DNA from: Adiantum capillus-veneris
Lineage: Eukaryota > Streptophyta > Polypodiopsida > Polypodiales > Pteridaceae
Assembly: GCA_014529385.2 (NCBI GenBank)
Contig: CM043959.1
Span: 58,446,753 to 58,510,752 of the forward strand
Direction: 5' to 3'
Length of the DNA stretch: 64,000 nt
Below, one piece after another: positions 1-11,017 of this stretch. The position numbers were made by a program, and so were the translations under genes. The notes beneath the pieces were generated by a model. The model searched no databases and was not told the origin of the DNA. It saw nothing but the letters and a program-made list of their open reading frames with translations. The number at the start of each line of letters is the position of its first letter. The first letter of the stretch is position 1.

Positions 1-700
1 TTCAACCAATGGGAGATGGTGTTCCCAAGTTGCCTTGTGCTCTGACACATAGCATTTGAGCACATTTAGGGCAATTGAATTTGCCTCTTCTAATTGTCCA
101 TCAGTTTGTGGATGAAACAAAGATGAGAAACAATGCCTCCAGAAAAGACTCGTCATATGTGGATCCCTGTCACTGACAATTGACTGAGGCATCCCATGAT
201 ACTTAAAGATATTGCTCATGAATATCTTGACCATGTGTTCTGGCTTTATCTTCTTCCTAGCAGGAATGAAATGGGTTTGTTTATTGAACCTACAAATGAT
301 AGTCCAAATCCCATCATTGCATGTTTGCGTTCTTGAAAGATCCAAGATAAAGTCCATCGCTATGCTTTCCCATGGCCTATCAGGGATCGGCAATGGCTGC
401 AACAATCCCGATTGCTTTTGCCTATCAAATTTGACTTTTTGACATACTAGACATGATCTCACAAATGTGTCAACATCTTGACACAAAGCTGGCCAATAGA
501 AAAATGCCTCAACCCCTTTCACTATCGCATCAATTCCACGATGTTGAGCATATGGTGGAGCATGACTTTCCATCAAAACCTTTGGCCTTAATTGTTTAGT
601 AACAAATAACTTTCCATGCATCATGAGAAAGTCATTCTTAAGCATATAGTGTTCATGATGTTGCCCATCAACAAGTTGATCATAGATCCTTGCAAAATCT
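1..700 (-). pseudogene. gypsy A integrase fragment
   Basis: The minus-strand translation shows the gypsy integrase core. The central Asp sits in V-S-D-R-D-P-H-M-T (about 160-190), followed by H-P-Q-T-D-G-Q and a stretch ending H-L-P-L-V-E at the window edge. Upstream, near 430-560, is the Cys-containing zinc-binding part (C-L-V-C-Q-K-V-K-F) and a W-E-S-I-A-M-D-F-I segment that would hold the first catalytic Asp. The frame is interrupted by stops. The C-terminal part is outside the window. In a live element the enzyme would insert cDNA into the genome; this copy is dead. Confidence 0.85.
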
Positions 701-759
701 GAATCTTCAATACAGTGTGTCTTCATTTCGTCTAGTTCACAATGGTACGGAATTGACAC

Positions 760-1810
760 TACTGAAACTAGGGGCTTTCATGACAACGCATCAGCCACCA
801 CGTTCTTTTTCCCTTGCACATGCATAATCTGAAAATGGAACATTGACAAGATGTTTGCCTGTTTCTCAGACAACTTTATTTGTGTGAGAAAACCTCGCAA
901 GGTTTGATGACTATTTGGACAACAAAATCAGCCCCTCGCAGATAGTGTTTCCAACTAGTAAGAGTGTGAACTACTGGCAGCAATTCTTTGTCATGAACTT
1001 GCAAATTCCTTTCGGTCTTCAAAAGAATTCTTCTCTCATATGCGAGTACTCAGCCATTCTGCATTAGAACTACAACAAGGCTGTGGCCACATGCATCACA
1101 TTGAACCACAAAAGGTTTCGAAAGATCTGGCAAAATGATTACCGAATCTGAAGTCAGCTTCTCTTTAAAGCGTTTGAAGGCTAGAATTTCCTTGGTTGTC
1201 CACTTGAAAGTAACTCCTTTCCCTTGCAATGCATGGAGTGGAGAAGCAATCTAAGTAAAATTTCAGATAAACCTCCTCTAGTAGGAACATAAGCCTAGAA
1301 AGCTTCGAATGTCATGTACGGACTTCAAGTCCGGCCATGAGCTAATTGCTTCCACTTTGGCGCGATCCATGCGTACCCCATCCTTTATACAATGTGCCCA
1401 AGGAAGTGAATCTCTTCCAAAAAGAATTTACTCTTCTTCGCATTAATGAGTAGCATGTTCTTGCGTAACTCATTGAAAATGGCGGTCCTTATAAATAATG
1501 ACGCTCCCTCAAGCCGATCAAGAATGTTGCCTATCCTCGGTATGGGGAACCTGTTCTTGATGGTATTTTTATTCAAGGCGCGATAGTCAATGCACATGCG
1601 CCATGAACCATCCTTCTGCACTAGGAGTGTAGCGAACAAAAAGGGGATGAACTGGGATGAATCAGCCCCTTCTCTAAAAGCTCGTTGACCTGACTCATAA
1701 TCTCTTTCTAATTGGCTGCACTAACCTTGTATGGTGGTCTATTCGGTGGACTAGAACCTGGCACAAGATCTATGGTATGATCCTCAGATCTCTCAGGAGG
1801 TAACTGCCCT
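760..1810 (-). pseudogene. gypsy A reverse transcriptase and RNase H, internally deleted
   Basis: The RT N-terminus (P-P-E-R-S-E-D-H-T-I-D-L) lies near 1780. It continues through W-R-M-C-I-D-Y-R-A-L-N and R-F-P-I-P-R-I in the open stretch 1385-1639. The frame then jumps from G-A-S-L-F-I-R-T to N-E-L-R-K-N-M-L-L-I-N-A-K-K-S-K-F-F, so the palm segment that should carry the YxDD motif is absent. This is a deletion, not a point change. The RNase H start (L-P-D-L-S-K-P-F-V-V-Q-C-D-A-C-G) follows near 1080-1130. Element B has the same RNase H start. No functional RT is possible. Confidence 0.85.
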
Positions 1811-1996
1811 GGCAAAGAATCTGAAAAAAAATCACTCAAACCACTCAGAAAAGTTGACATGTCTTTTACCTAAGGCAGACAAATTAGATACAACTTCAAA
1901 TACTTCTTTTGCAAAGATCCAGTACGCAAAAAGATGATTCTTTATTACAGATGAAATAGCAAAAGCAGAAACAACTGGAACAAACTTGCCTTAAAG

Positions 1997-2369
1997 CTAA
2001 TTTACATCAAGGACATCAGTCTTTCCTCTATGTACGAGGGTAATCTTTTTGTTGTAAGTATCCACCATAGCAGGCAACCTGTAACACCATGGCATACCCA
2101 ATAACACATCACAGCCCTCAAGTGGCATAATATGAAACTCTTCCGCATCCACATAGCTTTGAATGTGCAGACGAAGCTTCCCCAAAATGGAAGTAATAGG
2201 CTCTGAATGACTTGGAGAATGCCAAACCTACTTGACTTGTCATACCCATCTCCTCTGCACAAATGCCCAACTTTGATGCCAATTCTGGTGATATGAAATT
2301 TGCACGGGCTCTTCGATCAACAAAAACCAGCACTCTCTGGTCTCTAACTTTGCCCCAAGCTCTCCACAA
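1997..2369 (-). pseudogene. gypsy A aspartic protease
   Basis: The minus-strand frames contain V-L-V-F-V-D-R-R-A-R-A-N-F-I-S-P-E-L-A-S-K-L-G. This aligns with the equivalent segment of element B, where the active-site triplet is D-H-G. Here it reads D-R-R, so the D-[ST]-G catalytic motif is lost. A second stretch (L-R-L-H-I-Q-S-Y-V-D, then C-D-V-L-L-G-M-P-W) is the C-terminal half in another frame, so there is at least one frameshift. Confidence 0.8.
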
Positions 2370-2390
2370 TTCTGTGGCATCTAGGTTTGG

Positions 2391-4043
2391 CTATTCACCG
2401 ACCAAATCTGGGACAAGTCCTGCATTGGGCTTTGGCTTCTTTCCTTTATGCTTTGACTTCTCATCCTTATCCTGCGGCTTCTTTTGTGGGCATTCATCCG
2501 CAAAATGTCCGTCCTCTTCACAAATGTAGCATTTCTTGGCCTCTCTTAGAGCTTTTCTTTCTTCAAAAGATTTGTCACAAAAAATGCATTTTCTGTCCTT
2601 GTCCTCGTCCCAAAGAAGATTTAGACTGCTTCTTGGACGTGTCAGTTTCATCAGTAAAGGGTTTCTTTGTGGGAGGCACAGAAGACTTTGCAGCAGCATT
2701 GCCCTTGGCTGAAAATTGTTTGCCCTCGAACACTCTCTTGTTGCTATTAAATCCATCGAAATCTCCCTTTGACAGATTGCTCGCCACTCTCGCATTCTTA
2801 AATCAACTGCGCCATATTCATGACAGTAGTCTTTGTGCAATAGTCCCTGATTTTCTTCGGCAATCCGCAACAGCAATCTGTTCTAACAATGACACAAACC
2901 TATAGGAGGTTATTGGCAACAGTGCGGCCCAAAAATGCTTATTTTACTCTTCCAAATTCGCACACTGTTTAGCATTCAGCTCATGCCCTTCTGTCATCAC
3001 ATCCACTACATAAGTGTTTGTAAGCCATGTAGGTGCAAAAAGCTGTTTGAATTGGACCCACGTTGTTGGGGCTTGACCTTGATTTGACCTTGATTCAACA
3101 ATGCGGTCCACCATTGAAGTGCATTCCCTTTAAAAAAAGTGGCAGCCTTGCGTATCTTCGAAGACTGTGAAGTTTCCTCCAGCATAAGCTGCATCAAACT
3201 GTTGTATGAAGGTCAAAGCCTTCAGTTGATCCCCAGTTCCCCTAAAAGTCTCAAAATTCACTTCTTGCCCACCTTCCTTGTAATCCTTAGGTTGACTCAA
3301 AGGAGTCACATTGTCATAAACAAGTGCCCACAAAAGTGGTGCTCCACGATTGTCCATTCTAGCACTCACATCACCTGTTTTATTTGTTATATCTGCATTT
3401 TGGGCATATGGCTGCGGAAAACCAGCCTTACTAAATTGTGTTCCAGGCACTCGAAATTGGCCATAGGCACCCCGAAAACCTGGTTGGACACCCATACATA
3501 GGGTTAACCATGCCTGTTTGCATTGTCCCAAACACATTCCCTAGCATATAACCTGTGGAAGGTCCAGCCATAGCTTGAATCACTGAACCACCTCCAAAAT
3601 AACATGGATATGAAGTAGGTAACGGGAGGGTCACGCATAGCCTATTCATTACTCCCTTGACCATTCACAAACAATTCCTGTCCAGCTAAAGCAAATTGCT
3701 TGGGATTAATGGACACTGCTAGTTGCTCAACCACATGAGCTTTCCCTCGAGCATCACAAGTCCTCTGTGCATTGGAAATCTCCTTTTCCTGCAATGGCTC
3801 AGTCATACTCCTTGTCGGAGCCTAAAAACCCTGTATCGGAACCTATAAATCCTGTGTAGGAGCCTGCAAAAACTCCTGCGTGTTAGCCAACTCCTGCATG
3901 CTAGCCAACTGCTGAAACATTTCCATGCAACTACACAATTGAGCTCTAAACGACCTGTCCTCTTGTTGAAGAGTTGAAGGAACTTTCTATGTGCCGCGTG
4001 AGGAAGATCCCTCTTCAAGTACTTGGTCTCTCTTCTTTGCCAT
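2391..4043 (-). pseudogene. gypsy A gag with CCHC zinc knuckle
   Basis: The start is chosen at 4043, where the minus strand reads M-A-K-K-R-D-Q-V-L-E-E-G-S-S-S. A similar start (M-A-D-K, then E-E-G-S-S-S) is found at 10770. The middle (3000-3540) holds a retrotransposon gag core with F-I-Q-Q-F-D-A-A-Y. Near 2520-2560 is a CCHC knuckle, C-Y-I-C-E-E-D-G-H-F-A-D-E-C. Several frameshifts and stops separate these parts. Confidence 0.8.
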
Positions 4044-4289
4044 AACGACAAGCTCTATGTTGCTCGCACCCACAACAATCCACGCTGCACTTTTTGAAGA
4101 AAAAGTGACTATCCCGTCGATGGAACCATATAACCAACCGGCTTGTACACAGTAGAGGGCGGTACTATTTCAATTACCTTTTAACTTTACACACAGCACT
4201 GTGAAGAAAAGAGAACACAGATGCATCCAGCGACTAGAATGTCACAGCGCACACGAGACTAACACCGTATAGGCCACTAACACCGTGTA

Positions 4290-4335
4290 GGCCCCAGAGA
4301 CTGGCGCCCCTTTCGGTATTTCTTTCTTCAATTGA
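4290..4335. repeat. Dispersed block shared with 10972-11017
   Basis: About 45 bp around ggcgcccctttcggtatttc recurs almost unchanged at 10972-11017. In both places it lies 200-300 bp upstream, in minus-strand terms, of a recognisable gag start (4043 and 10770). That position suggests the LTR/leader junction of one gypsy family. I do not see a clear tRNA match, so no primer site is claimed. Confidence 0.6.
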
Positions 4336-6480
4336 AAGTAGACAATCCAAACACTCAGATCAAACTCTCACAAAGCTGTCCAAACCTGGTGAGGGCAACC
4401 TCATTTCGGTAACATAACGACGACAGAACCCCTACAGGTCAAAAGTACATGTCTAGGACGCATTCCCTCGCAATTTAGAAGCTTTTTGGAGAGCAGTAAT
4501 AGAAATTCAACATGCTGTAATTCCCTGTTTTGCCACTGCCAGGGGCTTTGGTCCCTGTTTTGCCACTGCCAGATGCCCAAAGCCTTGTCTAAGCATCCGA
4601 AAGCCTTCTCGAGGCTCCCTTGGTGTTCTCTTGCATTGCAAGTGCGAAACCGTAAACCTGCAAAAACCCACAGCAGGATGTAATTCTCTGTTTTGGATCC
4701 TTTTTAGCAGAACGAACACGTCCACGCGTGTCCCAAGGGCTCCAGCACGCAATGGGACAGTTCCCTTGTAAACTGGACGAGTTTTCAACACGAGAAAACT
4801 CTCCAAATTCGCAATCTTTCGCGATGGAACTATGCATACTTGTGGAGGATTAGCAATTAGCTAATCCGGTTCCTATTCAGAAGACCCTTGCCTTGGCAAA
4901 CGTGCATAAAACCCTCATAACTATACAGTCATCTGAGAAGCCCAACTAGTGCCCAACTAGTGGGGCATTACCATAGGTGCAAAGGGGAGAGAGAGAGATG
5001 CACGAGAGCAAATCATCGCGCTACATGAGACAAAGGAGAAGGCAAGCTTTCCATTAAAGCTGTGAACTTACACCCACTCACACACACACTGTTAGTCACA
5101 GTGAAGTTCAAATCAGCCTCAACCCTCATTTGGACGCCCCCTCTAGCTGAGGTGTCCTGCGGGTTGCTTTCCTGCTGCCAAGTGTCCAGTTTGCCCCTTT
5201 GGTTTAATTCCCTAGTTCCCACCAACTTATAAAGTTGTGACTTGCCGAGTGGCCCAAGTTCCATCTAGCGCACACAAGCTTCCATACTCATTAGAATTCA
5301 GTGCTAACTGGCCCGCCCAATCCCAGACTGACAGACCTAGACTCCCAACATGAGAAACGTGTTCGGCCGCAATCGTTTCACACTGGCCATGCAATGTCCA
5401 CTTACACCTTTTCAAGGGTTCCGGGGAAAACAAGTATAAAAGAAAATAAATAAAAGTATGTAGTACATATTTAAAGAAGGCAATAGGAAAAATACACCTA
5501 CTGGTGGCACCTGCCACGTCATCTATCCATACAACCTATCCACGTCATCAATTTGTGACTGTGTGTGTGCGTGAGTGTGAGTAAAGCAAGGTTTTGTTTG
5601 CTTCTATGTTTGGTTTCCATCATACTCGATTGGCTTGCTTTCGGTTTTGTTTGTGTGTGCATGGGTGAAGTTTGTCTTCAAAGTACGTTTTGGTTTGTTT
5701 TTTGTTGTTTATTTTGTTCTTTTCTTTCTTTCTTTTCTTACTTTCTTTTTATTTCTTTGCTTCCGCTTCTAATATTTTGGTTGTCGTAGGTTCTTGGTTG
5801 TTGGCTTGCTACTCTGTGCTCTACACCTTCTACCAAGATTCTTTCACCTGGTGGTTGTCTTTAAAGCCTTCTTCAATATCTTCTTGGAGTTCCATTCGAG
5901 CTTGGCCACCTACAACAAGTGGATTAGTCTCTATATTGGCTGGCAGCTCCTTGCCAACTCCAAGGTGGCGCTTTGCTATTCACCTTGTTACCTCCTCCTG
6001 CAGTCCCTTGGTGATGTCAACCCTTTCTTCTCCCTCATCTTCGTCATCGACTGCCTTCTCCCTTCTATTTATCCTTTGGCTTTTGCTATTAGATTATACC
6101 AGTTGGTGGGCGTATTGTTAAAGTTCAGGCATCTCTCTAAATTCGTCCAGTCCATCCCAGTATCTCCCACGGACAGGTGTTGGGGAGTGAGGGTTGTTTT
6201 GTGGTTGTGCCCGGCCAATGTGAGGTTGTTTTCTCATGTGAGGATATATCTAGCCCATGTTTGGCCTTGGGTTTTGGCTTGGTTCCATGGCCATGTAGGC
6301 TCCAATACCCCTAGGGCATTTTTCCTCGCTTTCCTTGGGACTCTATGGGCCAATAGACCCCACTTCCTCTACTTTTCCTATTTTACGGTATTTTTGCTCC
6401 CAAATTCTTCGAAGTTCAGGTGTTAGGGAGACAGGGCTGTCTTCCAAGAATGTAGACAAGGAATGATGATATAAGGACCA
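4336..6480. other. Non-coding stretch, probably LTR/flank of element A
   Basis: No supported gene. A 19-bp string, cctgttttgccactgccag, occurs twice around 4525-4575. From 5560 to 6430 there are several overlapping open frames rich in Phe, Leu and Ser, read from T-rich DNA, with no recognisable domain. The part nearest 4335 may be the 5' LTR of element A, but I cannot find its outer end. Confidence 0.4.
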
Positions 6481-6481
6481 T

Positions 6482-7215
6482 TATTTGCAGGTTTAGCAAA
6501 CATACCCATTTTATGCCATGGTATGCCACAATCAATTGTCACTGATTGTTATCCTCCCATGACAAGCTTGTTTTGGAGAGGCTTGTTTGAAAACATGGGC
6601 ACAATACTTAAGTTTTCATTCTCATTACATCCACAAACTGATGGACAGTAACAAGAAGCCAATTCTAATGTCTTAGACCTACTCAAATGCTATGAGTCAG
6701 ACAATTAAGGGCAAGTGGGAACAATATTTACCTTTGCTTGAGTATGCATATAACACTACAGTGCATTCGTAGGCACCCTTCGAAATTGTTGAGGGTGGCA
6801 AAAAGGTTCCTCTCATTTTGCACACAAAAGATAAGATTTTTGAAGCAAATCGATTTGTATAAAATATGGATGAAATGTATTAAAAAAATTAAGCTTGCCT
6901 TGGAGAAGACTCGGGCAAAGCAAAAAAGGATTGTTGATCCTCACCGGGTGATTGGGTTTCTATTGCGATTTCAAAAGGAAAGACTAAAGAAGATGAAGGG
7001 CAAGGAAAGGTTGTTTCCAAAGCTCAGTATGCGCTACTATGAACCTTTTCAAGTAATTGACAAGATCCTCACCTGGTGATTGGGTTTCTATTGCGATTTC
7101 AAAAGGAAAGTCTAAAGAAGATGAAGGGCAAGGAAAGGTTGTTTCCAAAGCTCAGTATGCGCTACTATGAACCTTTTCAAGTAATTGACAAGATCTGCAA
7201 TTGGCACAAAGTAAA
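6482..7215 (+). pseudogene. gypsy integrase C-terminal fragment
   Basis: A relic with stops. It starts at F-S-K-H-T-H-F-M-P and passes through F-W-R-G-L-F-E-N-M-G and H-P-Q-T-D-G-Q. It ends in the basic C-terminal domain with K-M-K-G-K-E-R-L-F-P-K-L-S and Y-Y-E-P-F-Q-V-I-D-K. A 128-bp tandem duplication (6936-7063 and 7064-7191) repeats the last part and shifts the frame. Without the duplication the frame would run on to about N-W-H-K-V-K-N, just before the ATG of the next ORF. Confidence 0.8.
6936..7195 (+). repeat. 128-bp tandem duplication in integrase end
   Basis: The segment from gatcctcacc to gtaattgacaagatc occurs twice head to tail with a 128-bp period and only about two mismatches. 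Because 128 is not a multiple of three, the second copy is out of frame with the first. The near identity suggests the duplication is younger than most of the surrounding decay. Confidence 0.9.
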
Positions 7216-7217
7216 GA

Positions 7218-8573
7218 ATGGCAGCCATGGAGCGCGAGCGTGAGCGCGAGCAATTGCGCTTGGAGGCCAAAGAATTTGATCGCAAAGACACAGAAAGAAA
7301 AACAGAATTGGATCGCAAGAACGTTGTTCATTCTTCCTCTCTCATTTCTCATGTGCAGGCAAAGATTGAAGAGGTTCGGGAAAAGGAGACTCTCTTAGTC
7401 TCTTCTTCTCCCAAGCATGACACACAAGATTTGCATGATGATTTGAATGACAAGCATGATGATTTGCAAGATGATCAAGATGTGATTTCTCACAAGCATG
7501 ATGATTTGCATGATGATCAAGATGTGATTTCTCACGAGCATGATGGTTTACATGAAGATGATGTGATTGTTCACAAGAATGATGGTTTAGTTGATACTTT
7601 CTCTAGTGAAGCTAACCTCATTGCAGATTCGATCAATCACGAAGAACCGATCTTGGCTCTCGAGCCTAGGTCCAAAGAACCCCCTTAGGAAGAACCCCCT
7701 CAAAAAGAACCCCCTCAGGAAGGACCGGTCTTGGCTCTCAAGCGTAGGTCCAGAGAACTCTCACAGGAAGTATTATGTGTTCGAATGATTAGTCAATAGG
7801 CATTGTTCGAGTGTTTCGTTCGTGATCGTTTCCTGTATTTTAGTCAGCGTGTTTATGTGATCCCTTTTCATAGGCATAACATATTGTACGTTGAGCACGT
7901 TTCACTCATGAATGAGCACGGATGTATGCGGATTGTTCATGAAAAGGTGAAAAGTATGCATTCAAGGAAGTCACATTCCCCGTCTCTTCCTTGGCACTAA
8001 ACAGTCGTAGAAAGAGCACAAGAAAGTATGAGCACCAAGCATCGGCATTTCCATTGTGTTTTGCCACAGTTGATTGATATAGATCAGAAAGACAAGATTC
8101 GATCTCATTGTTTGCGTGTGTGTGGTGAACGATTTGGCACTCCGTCTATTTGTTCATCTACATTGCATGCACAGTCCTTGAGGAAGACGAGATTTTTTCC
8201 AATCACTTTATAAGGAATAAGTATGTTCATGGTTTTGTGTTGGAAATGGTTTCAGGAATTTTCAGCCATGGAGATTCTTGAAGAAGGAAGAAGCATGACT
8301 CTAGACGAAGTTGAAGCATTGAAGGAACCACAGAAGACTGTGTCGCTTTCGGCGCGGCCCCAAGAAGCAAGCGTTGTAGACCTTTATGAAGTTCAAGTAT
8401 CGCATGATCCACGCGTCAGAGTCGGCCGACGAAGAGTCCCTTCCAGGATTCCAGACCCCGTTGGTGATCTCCCTCGACGCCATACAGTTCGGTACCAATA
8501 CCTCACTTTGAAAAGGAGGGGATGTCACCTGACACATCCAACCCTATGTGTCCGTGGACAAGCTACAGCATGA
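7218..8573 (+). pseudogene. ORF in env position of gypsy remnant, function unknown
   Basis: An ATG at 7218 opens a frame that stays in register for about 450 codons with only four stops (7686, 7798, 7998, 8211) before its end at 8573. Its last codons overlap the polypurine tract and LTR start. The N-terminus is highly charged (M-A-A-M-E-R-E-R-E-R-E-Q-L-R) and could form a coiled coil. Residues about 75-130 contain three imperfect copies of a 14-residue acidic repeat, K-H-D-D-L-H-D-D-Q-D-V-I-S-H. A second repeat (L-A-L-E/K-P/R-R-S-K/R-E) surrounds a Pro-Glu segment. I see no signal peptide, membrane span or known domain, so nothing supports an envelope role apart from its position. It could also be a captured gene. 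Confidence 0.55.
8511..8522 (+). promoter_or_regulatory. Polypurine tract of gypsy remnant
   Basis: aaaaggagggga directly precedes TGTCACCTGACA, a plausible LTR start. In reverse-transcribing elements this purine run primes plus-strand synthesis. Confidence 0.65.
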
Positions 8574-9799
8574 CCAAGGTTCAATTCCGTCAAGTCGGTC
8601 TAGAATAGGAAGTGATCTGGCACTTGTGTGAGTATTCGCAAACCGTGCATGACCAGTCACTTAGATTAGATGCATATCCTCCGATTGCACACAACATGAT
8701 CATCAACATTCCCATCAGAATCCATCAGGGGAATTTTCCACTGCATTAAACCTATTTTCCCTATTTTTGACATTTTTCACTTATTATTTTTAAGTGACTT
8801 TTGTCGGAACTAGCTGGGGCAATTTTGCTAAGATAATATATAAGCAAACCAAAGTTAGCACTTTCTGGTAAAAGAGGCAGCAGGAACTCAGTTCGACAGA
8901 CACCTTCTCAGCAGGACCCCAGCAAGCCTAGCATTTTTGCATCTGCAAGAAGGTCTAGCGTTTTGCACCCAGATCAACCAGTGTTTTTGCATTTGTTAGC
9001 AGCCTGGCGACAGCAGAAGACAGATCAGCCCTAGCGTTAGCAGTTTGCACCAGCAGATCAGCAACGTTTTTGCAGATCAAGACAAATCAGCCCTAGCGTT
9101 TTTGCATCAGCCTAACCCCTCAGCGTTTTTGCAAACCTTCGCGACGGAATCAGCCCTAGACTCAACCTTTTCAGTTTTCAGCAGTTAGAACCCCCAGAAC
9201 AAGTCCCGAACCTTGCAGATCTCACTTTCCCGTAGTAGTTCCTCGCCACACGGTGGGATCCATCGAAGTTTGCACTTTCAGCCCGGAAAACGCAGATTTC
9301 AGCATATACGTTTTCAGCGCGTCGTCGTCGCATTGTCGTCATCGACATAGAGTCAGAATTCAGTAGATAAAGATTTGCAGATTTCAGCCATTAGCATTTT
9401 CAGATTTCAGCCAGTCTCGTCATCGTCCTCATCATCGTCAACATCGTCGGCAAGTCCAAAGCATTGTAGAGAGTTGTGCAATCAATAGTAGACCGCTCTC
9501 GCCATAGAGAGTGGGGCCTTCGAAGGAGGGTTTGACAACATTCTGGTGTCGTATGCTTCTCTCTCTATCTCTCAGTCTCAGCACCTTCATTCACAATGTT
9601 CACCACTTTGTTTGTGTCCATTGCACTCTCTCACTAAAGGAACGGAAGGCTCTCCCTTCCGTAAGTAAAAGGAACCCTTGAGCGCAATTCGGAGCACTCA
9701 TCTTGAGCAAAGTTCAACATTCATTCCGCTGCACCTTACAACCACATCCCCACTAACGTCTTCAGTGCCCAATAGTGGGTATAGAACTAGGTACTAACA
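8523..9799 (+). repeat. Putative 3' LTR
   Basis: It starts with TGTCACC immediately after a polypurine tract. A TATA-like atatataagc lies near 8837, and a repeated word (agcgtttttgca and variants) recurs between 8920 and 9130. The end is uncertain. Option one is an ACA at 9799. Option two is about 9770, because the following gtgggtatagaactagg loosely resembles a tRNA-iMet primer site (ttgggtatcagagctat at 61872). No partner LTR is in the window to settle this. Confidence 0.5.
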
Positions 9800-10164
9800 T
9801 ATACTCCCAAACACAACACGCACACATGAGCATACATCAACACAAAATTAAACGTACTAAGTTTCTATCGTGACTCCGGAGATCAAGGGCAGACTCGGTC
9901 ATAATGAAGCCTAGCACTAAAGAAGTTTTAAATCAAAAAAGTTAGCACAAAAATGAGGTAGTTGATAGGGCATACGCACCACAAAAGATAAAAAGAATTA
10001 GCACAACTCAACTTGTTGTAACTGTCACAAAATGATGACGTTGCAACAGTGCCCACACACACACACAGCAAATGTGCTGACGTGGCAGATTGTACGAAAA
10101 CATTGCCACGTGGTAGAGTCTACTGGCTGTGTAAGTTGCCTTGCTTGCTGTGACATTGGTGGAG
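9800..10164. other. No gene seen
   Basis: AT-rich unique-looking sequence with a short (AC)n near 10052. No coding or mobile-element signature that I can support. Confidence 0.4.
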
Positions 10165-10475
10165 CCATAGTTACCCGGAACGGAAACAAGAGGGTCCGGA
10201 ACGGGACGGGAACAAGGAGGAGGAGGGGGGGACGGAACGGGAACGGGACCGGAACAGTCGACTAAAGTAAGGTATGAATTACCTCCATTCAGCTTAGTCC
10301 CAAATCAACTCCTAAACAGCCCCAAAACTACCCTCAAACTGGCCCAAATATGTCCCCCAAACAACCCCAAATGCCTACTTTTGCCCGTTCTCGACCAACG
10401 TTCCTCCATTCCGCCCCGTTCTAGAACACCATTCCGGTTTCAGGAACGAGAGTCGTCCGGAACGCCATTTCGAAA
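10165..10475. repeat. GGAACG-rich arms with complementary CCGTTC/CATTCCG block
   Basis: From 10170 to 10258 the plus strand repeats ggaacgg/gggaacg about eight times. From 10385 to 10475 it carries the complementary words (ccgttc, cattccg, ggaacg). The two blocks are separated by about 120 bp rich in caaatcaactcc/aacagcccc words. The arrangement could fold as a long imperfect hairpin, as in some MITEs, but I see no clear terminal inverted repeat with target duplication. Confidence 0.4.
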
Positions 10476-10694
10476 CGTTTGGGTTGTGTTCCACCCATTC
10501 CCTGTTACACTGGGTGGAGCTTGCAAAAACTCAATAAACCTAGAGTTTAGCATCAATCAAGTGAACACATTCACAGCTACAACCAACTGTGTCCTAAACG
10601 CATCTCGTCTGGTTGCCCACTCATAAACCCTAAACCTTGTGAAGCATTCACTTCAACAAAAAGTAAAACAGTGAAGGTCGTGAACTCTCGCCAA

Positions 10695-10770
10695 CCTTGA
10701 ACACTAGAGGGGTAGCTTGTCTATCCTGTGAAGAGGAACCCTCTTCCCTGTCATTCGTTTTGTCAGCCAT
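10695..10770 (-). pseudogene. gypsy gag start relic
   Basis: The minus strand reads M-A-D-K-T-N-D-R-E-E-G-S-S-S-Q-D-R from an ATG at 10770. The E-E-G-S-S-S segment matches the gag start of element A at 4043. The block at 10972-11017, shared with 4290-4335, lies about 200 bp upstream. The rest of gag is missing, so this is the 5' stub of another element of the A family. Confidence 0.6.
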
Positions 10771-10971
10771 AGTGTAATTCCAAGTTCCTATGCTTGTCTT
10801 CGCCGAAAACCAACCAAGGCGGCGGTAGCCTTAACCTTCACCCGATCATTACACTATTAACTTTACTTGAACTTTACGACACAAACGAACTTCACGAATT
10901 AACTTGAGACTTGAATTCAACACAACAAACCACGGCTTGGCAGCTAGAGTGCTCCCAAGCAGACAATGACA

Positions 10972-11017
10972 CCACGTTGGCCCCAAAGATTGGCGCCCCT
11001 TTCGGTATTTCTTTATT
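10972..11017. repeat. Dispersed block shared with 4290-4335
   Basis: Second copy of the ggcgcccctttcggtatttc block, upstream of the gag-start relic at 10770. Together they mark the leader/LTR junction of a family related to element A. Confidence 0.6.

Larger units (their letters stand above)
1..4330 (-). mobile_element. Ty3/gypsy retrotransposon A, decayed, truncated by window edge
   Basis: Reading right to left, the order is gag, aspartic protease, reverse transcriptase, RNase H, integrase, which is the Ty3/gypsy order. The integrase continues past position 1, so the 3' end and 3' LTR lie outside the window. Every domain carries stops or frameshifts. The protease and its flanks (a W-G-K-V-R run before it, N-F-I-S-x-E-L-A-S-K-L after the active site) resemble element B at 18.1-28.1 kb, so A and B belong to related lineages. 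The 5' LTR end is not defined. The gag start is near 4043, and a block shared with another gag relic lies at about 4290-4335. Confidence 0.9.
6482..9799 (+). mobile_element. 5'-truncated gypsy remnant with 3' LTR
   Basis: The order on the plus strand is integrase C-terminal half, an additional ORF, a polypurine tract and an LTR, consistent with the 3' part of a Ty3/gypsy element. Gag, protease and RT are missing. The left junction is close to 6482, where integrase homology (F-S-K-H-T-H-F-M-P) begins abruptly. The right boundary of the LTR is uncertain. Confidence 0.75.

Noticed and set aside
5565-6426. Overlapping open frames of up to 210 codons
   Set aside because: Phe/Leu/Ser-rich translations of T-rich DNA without domain, and two frames overlap over the same bases.
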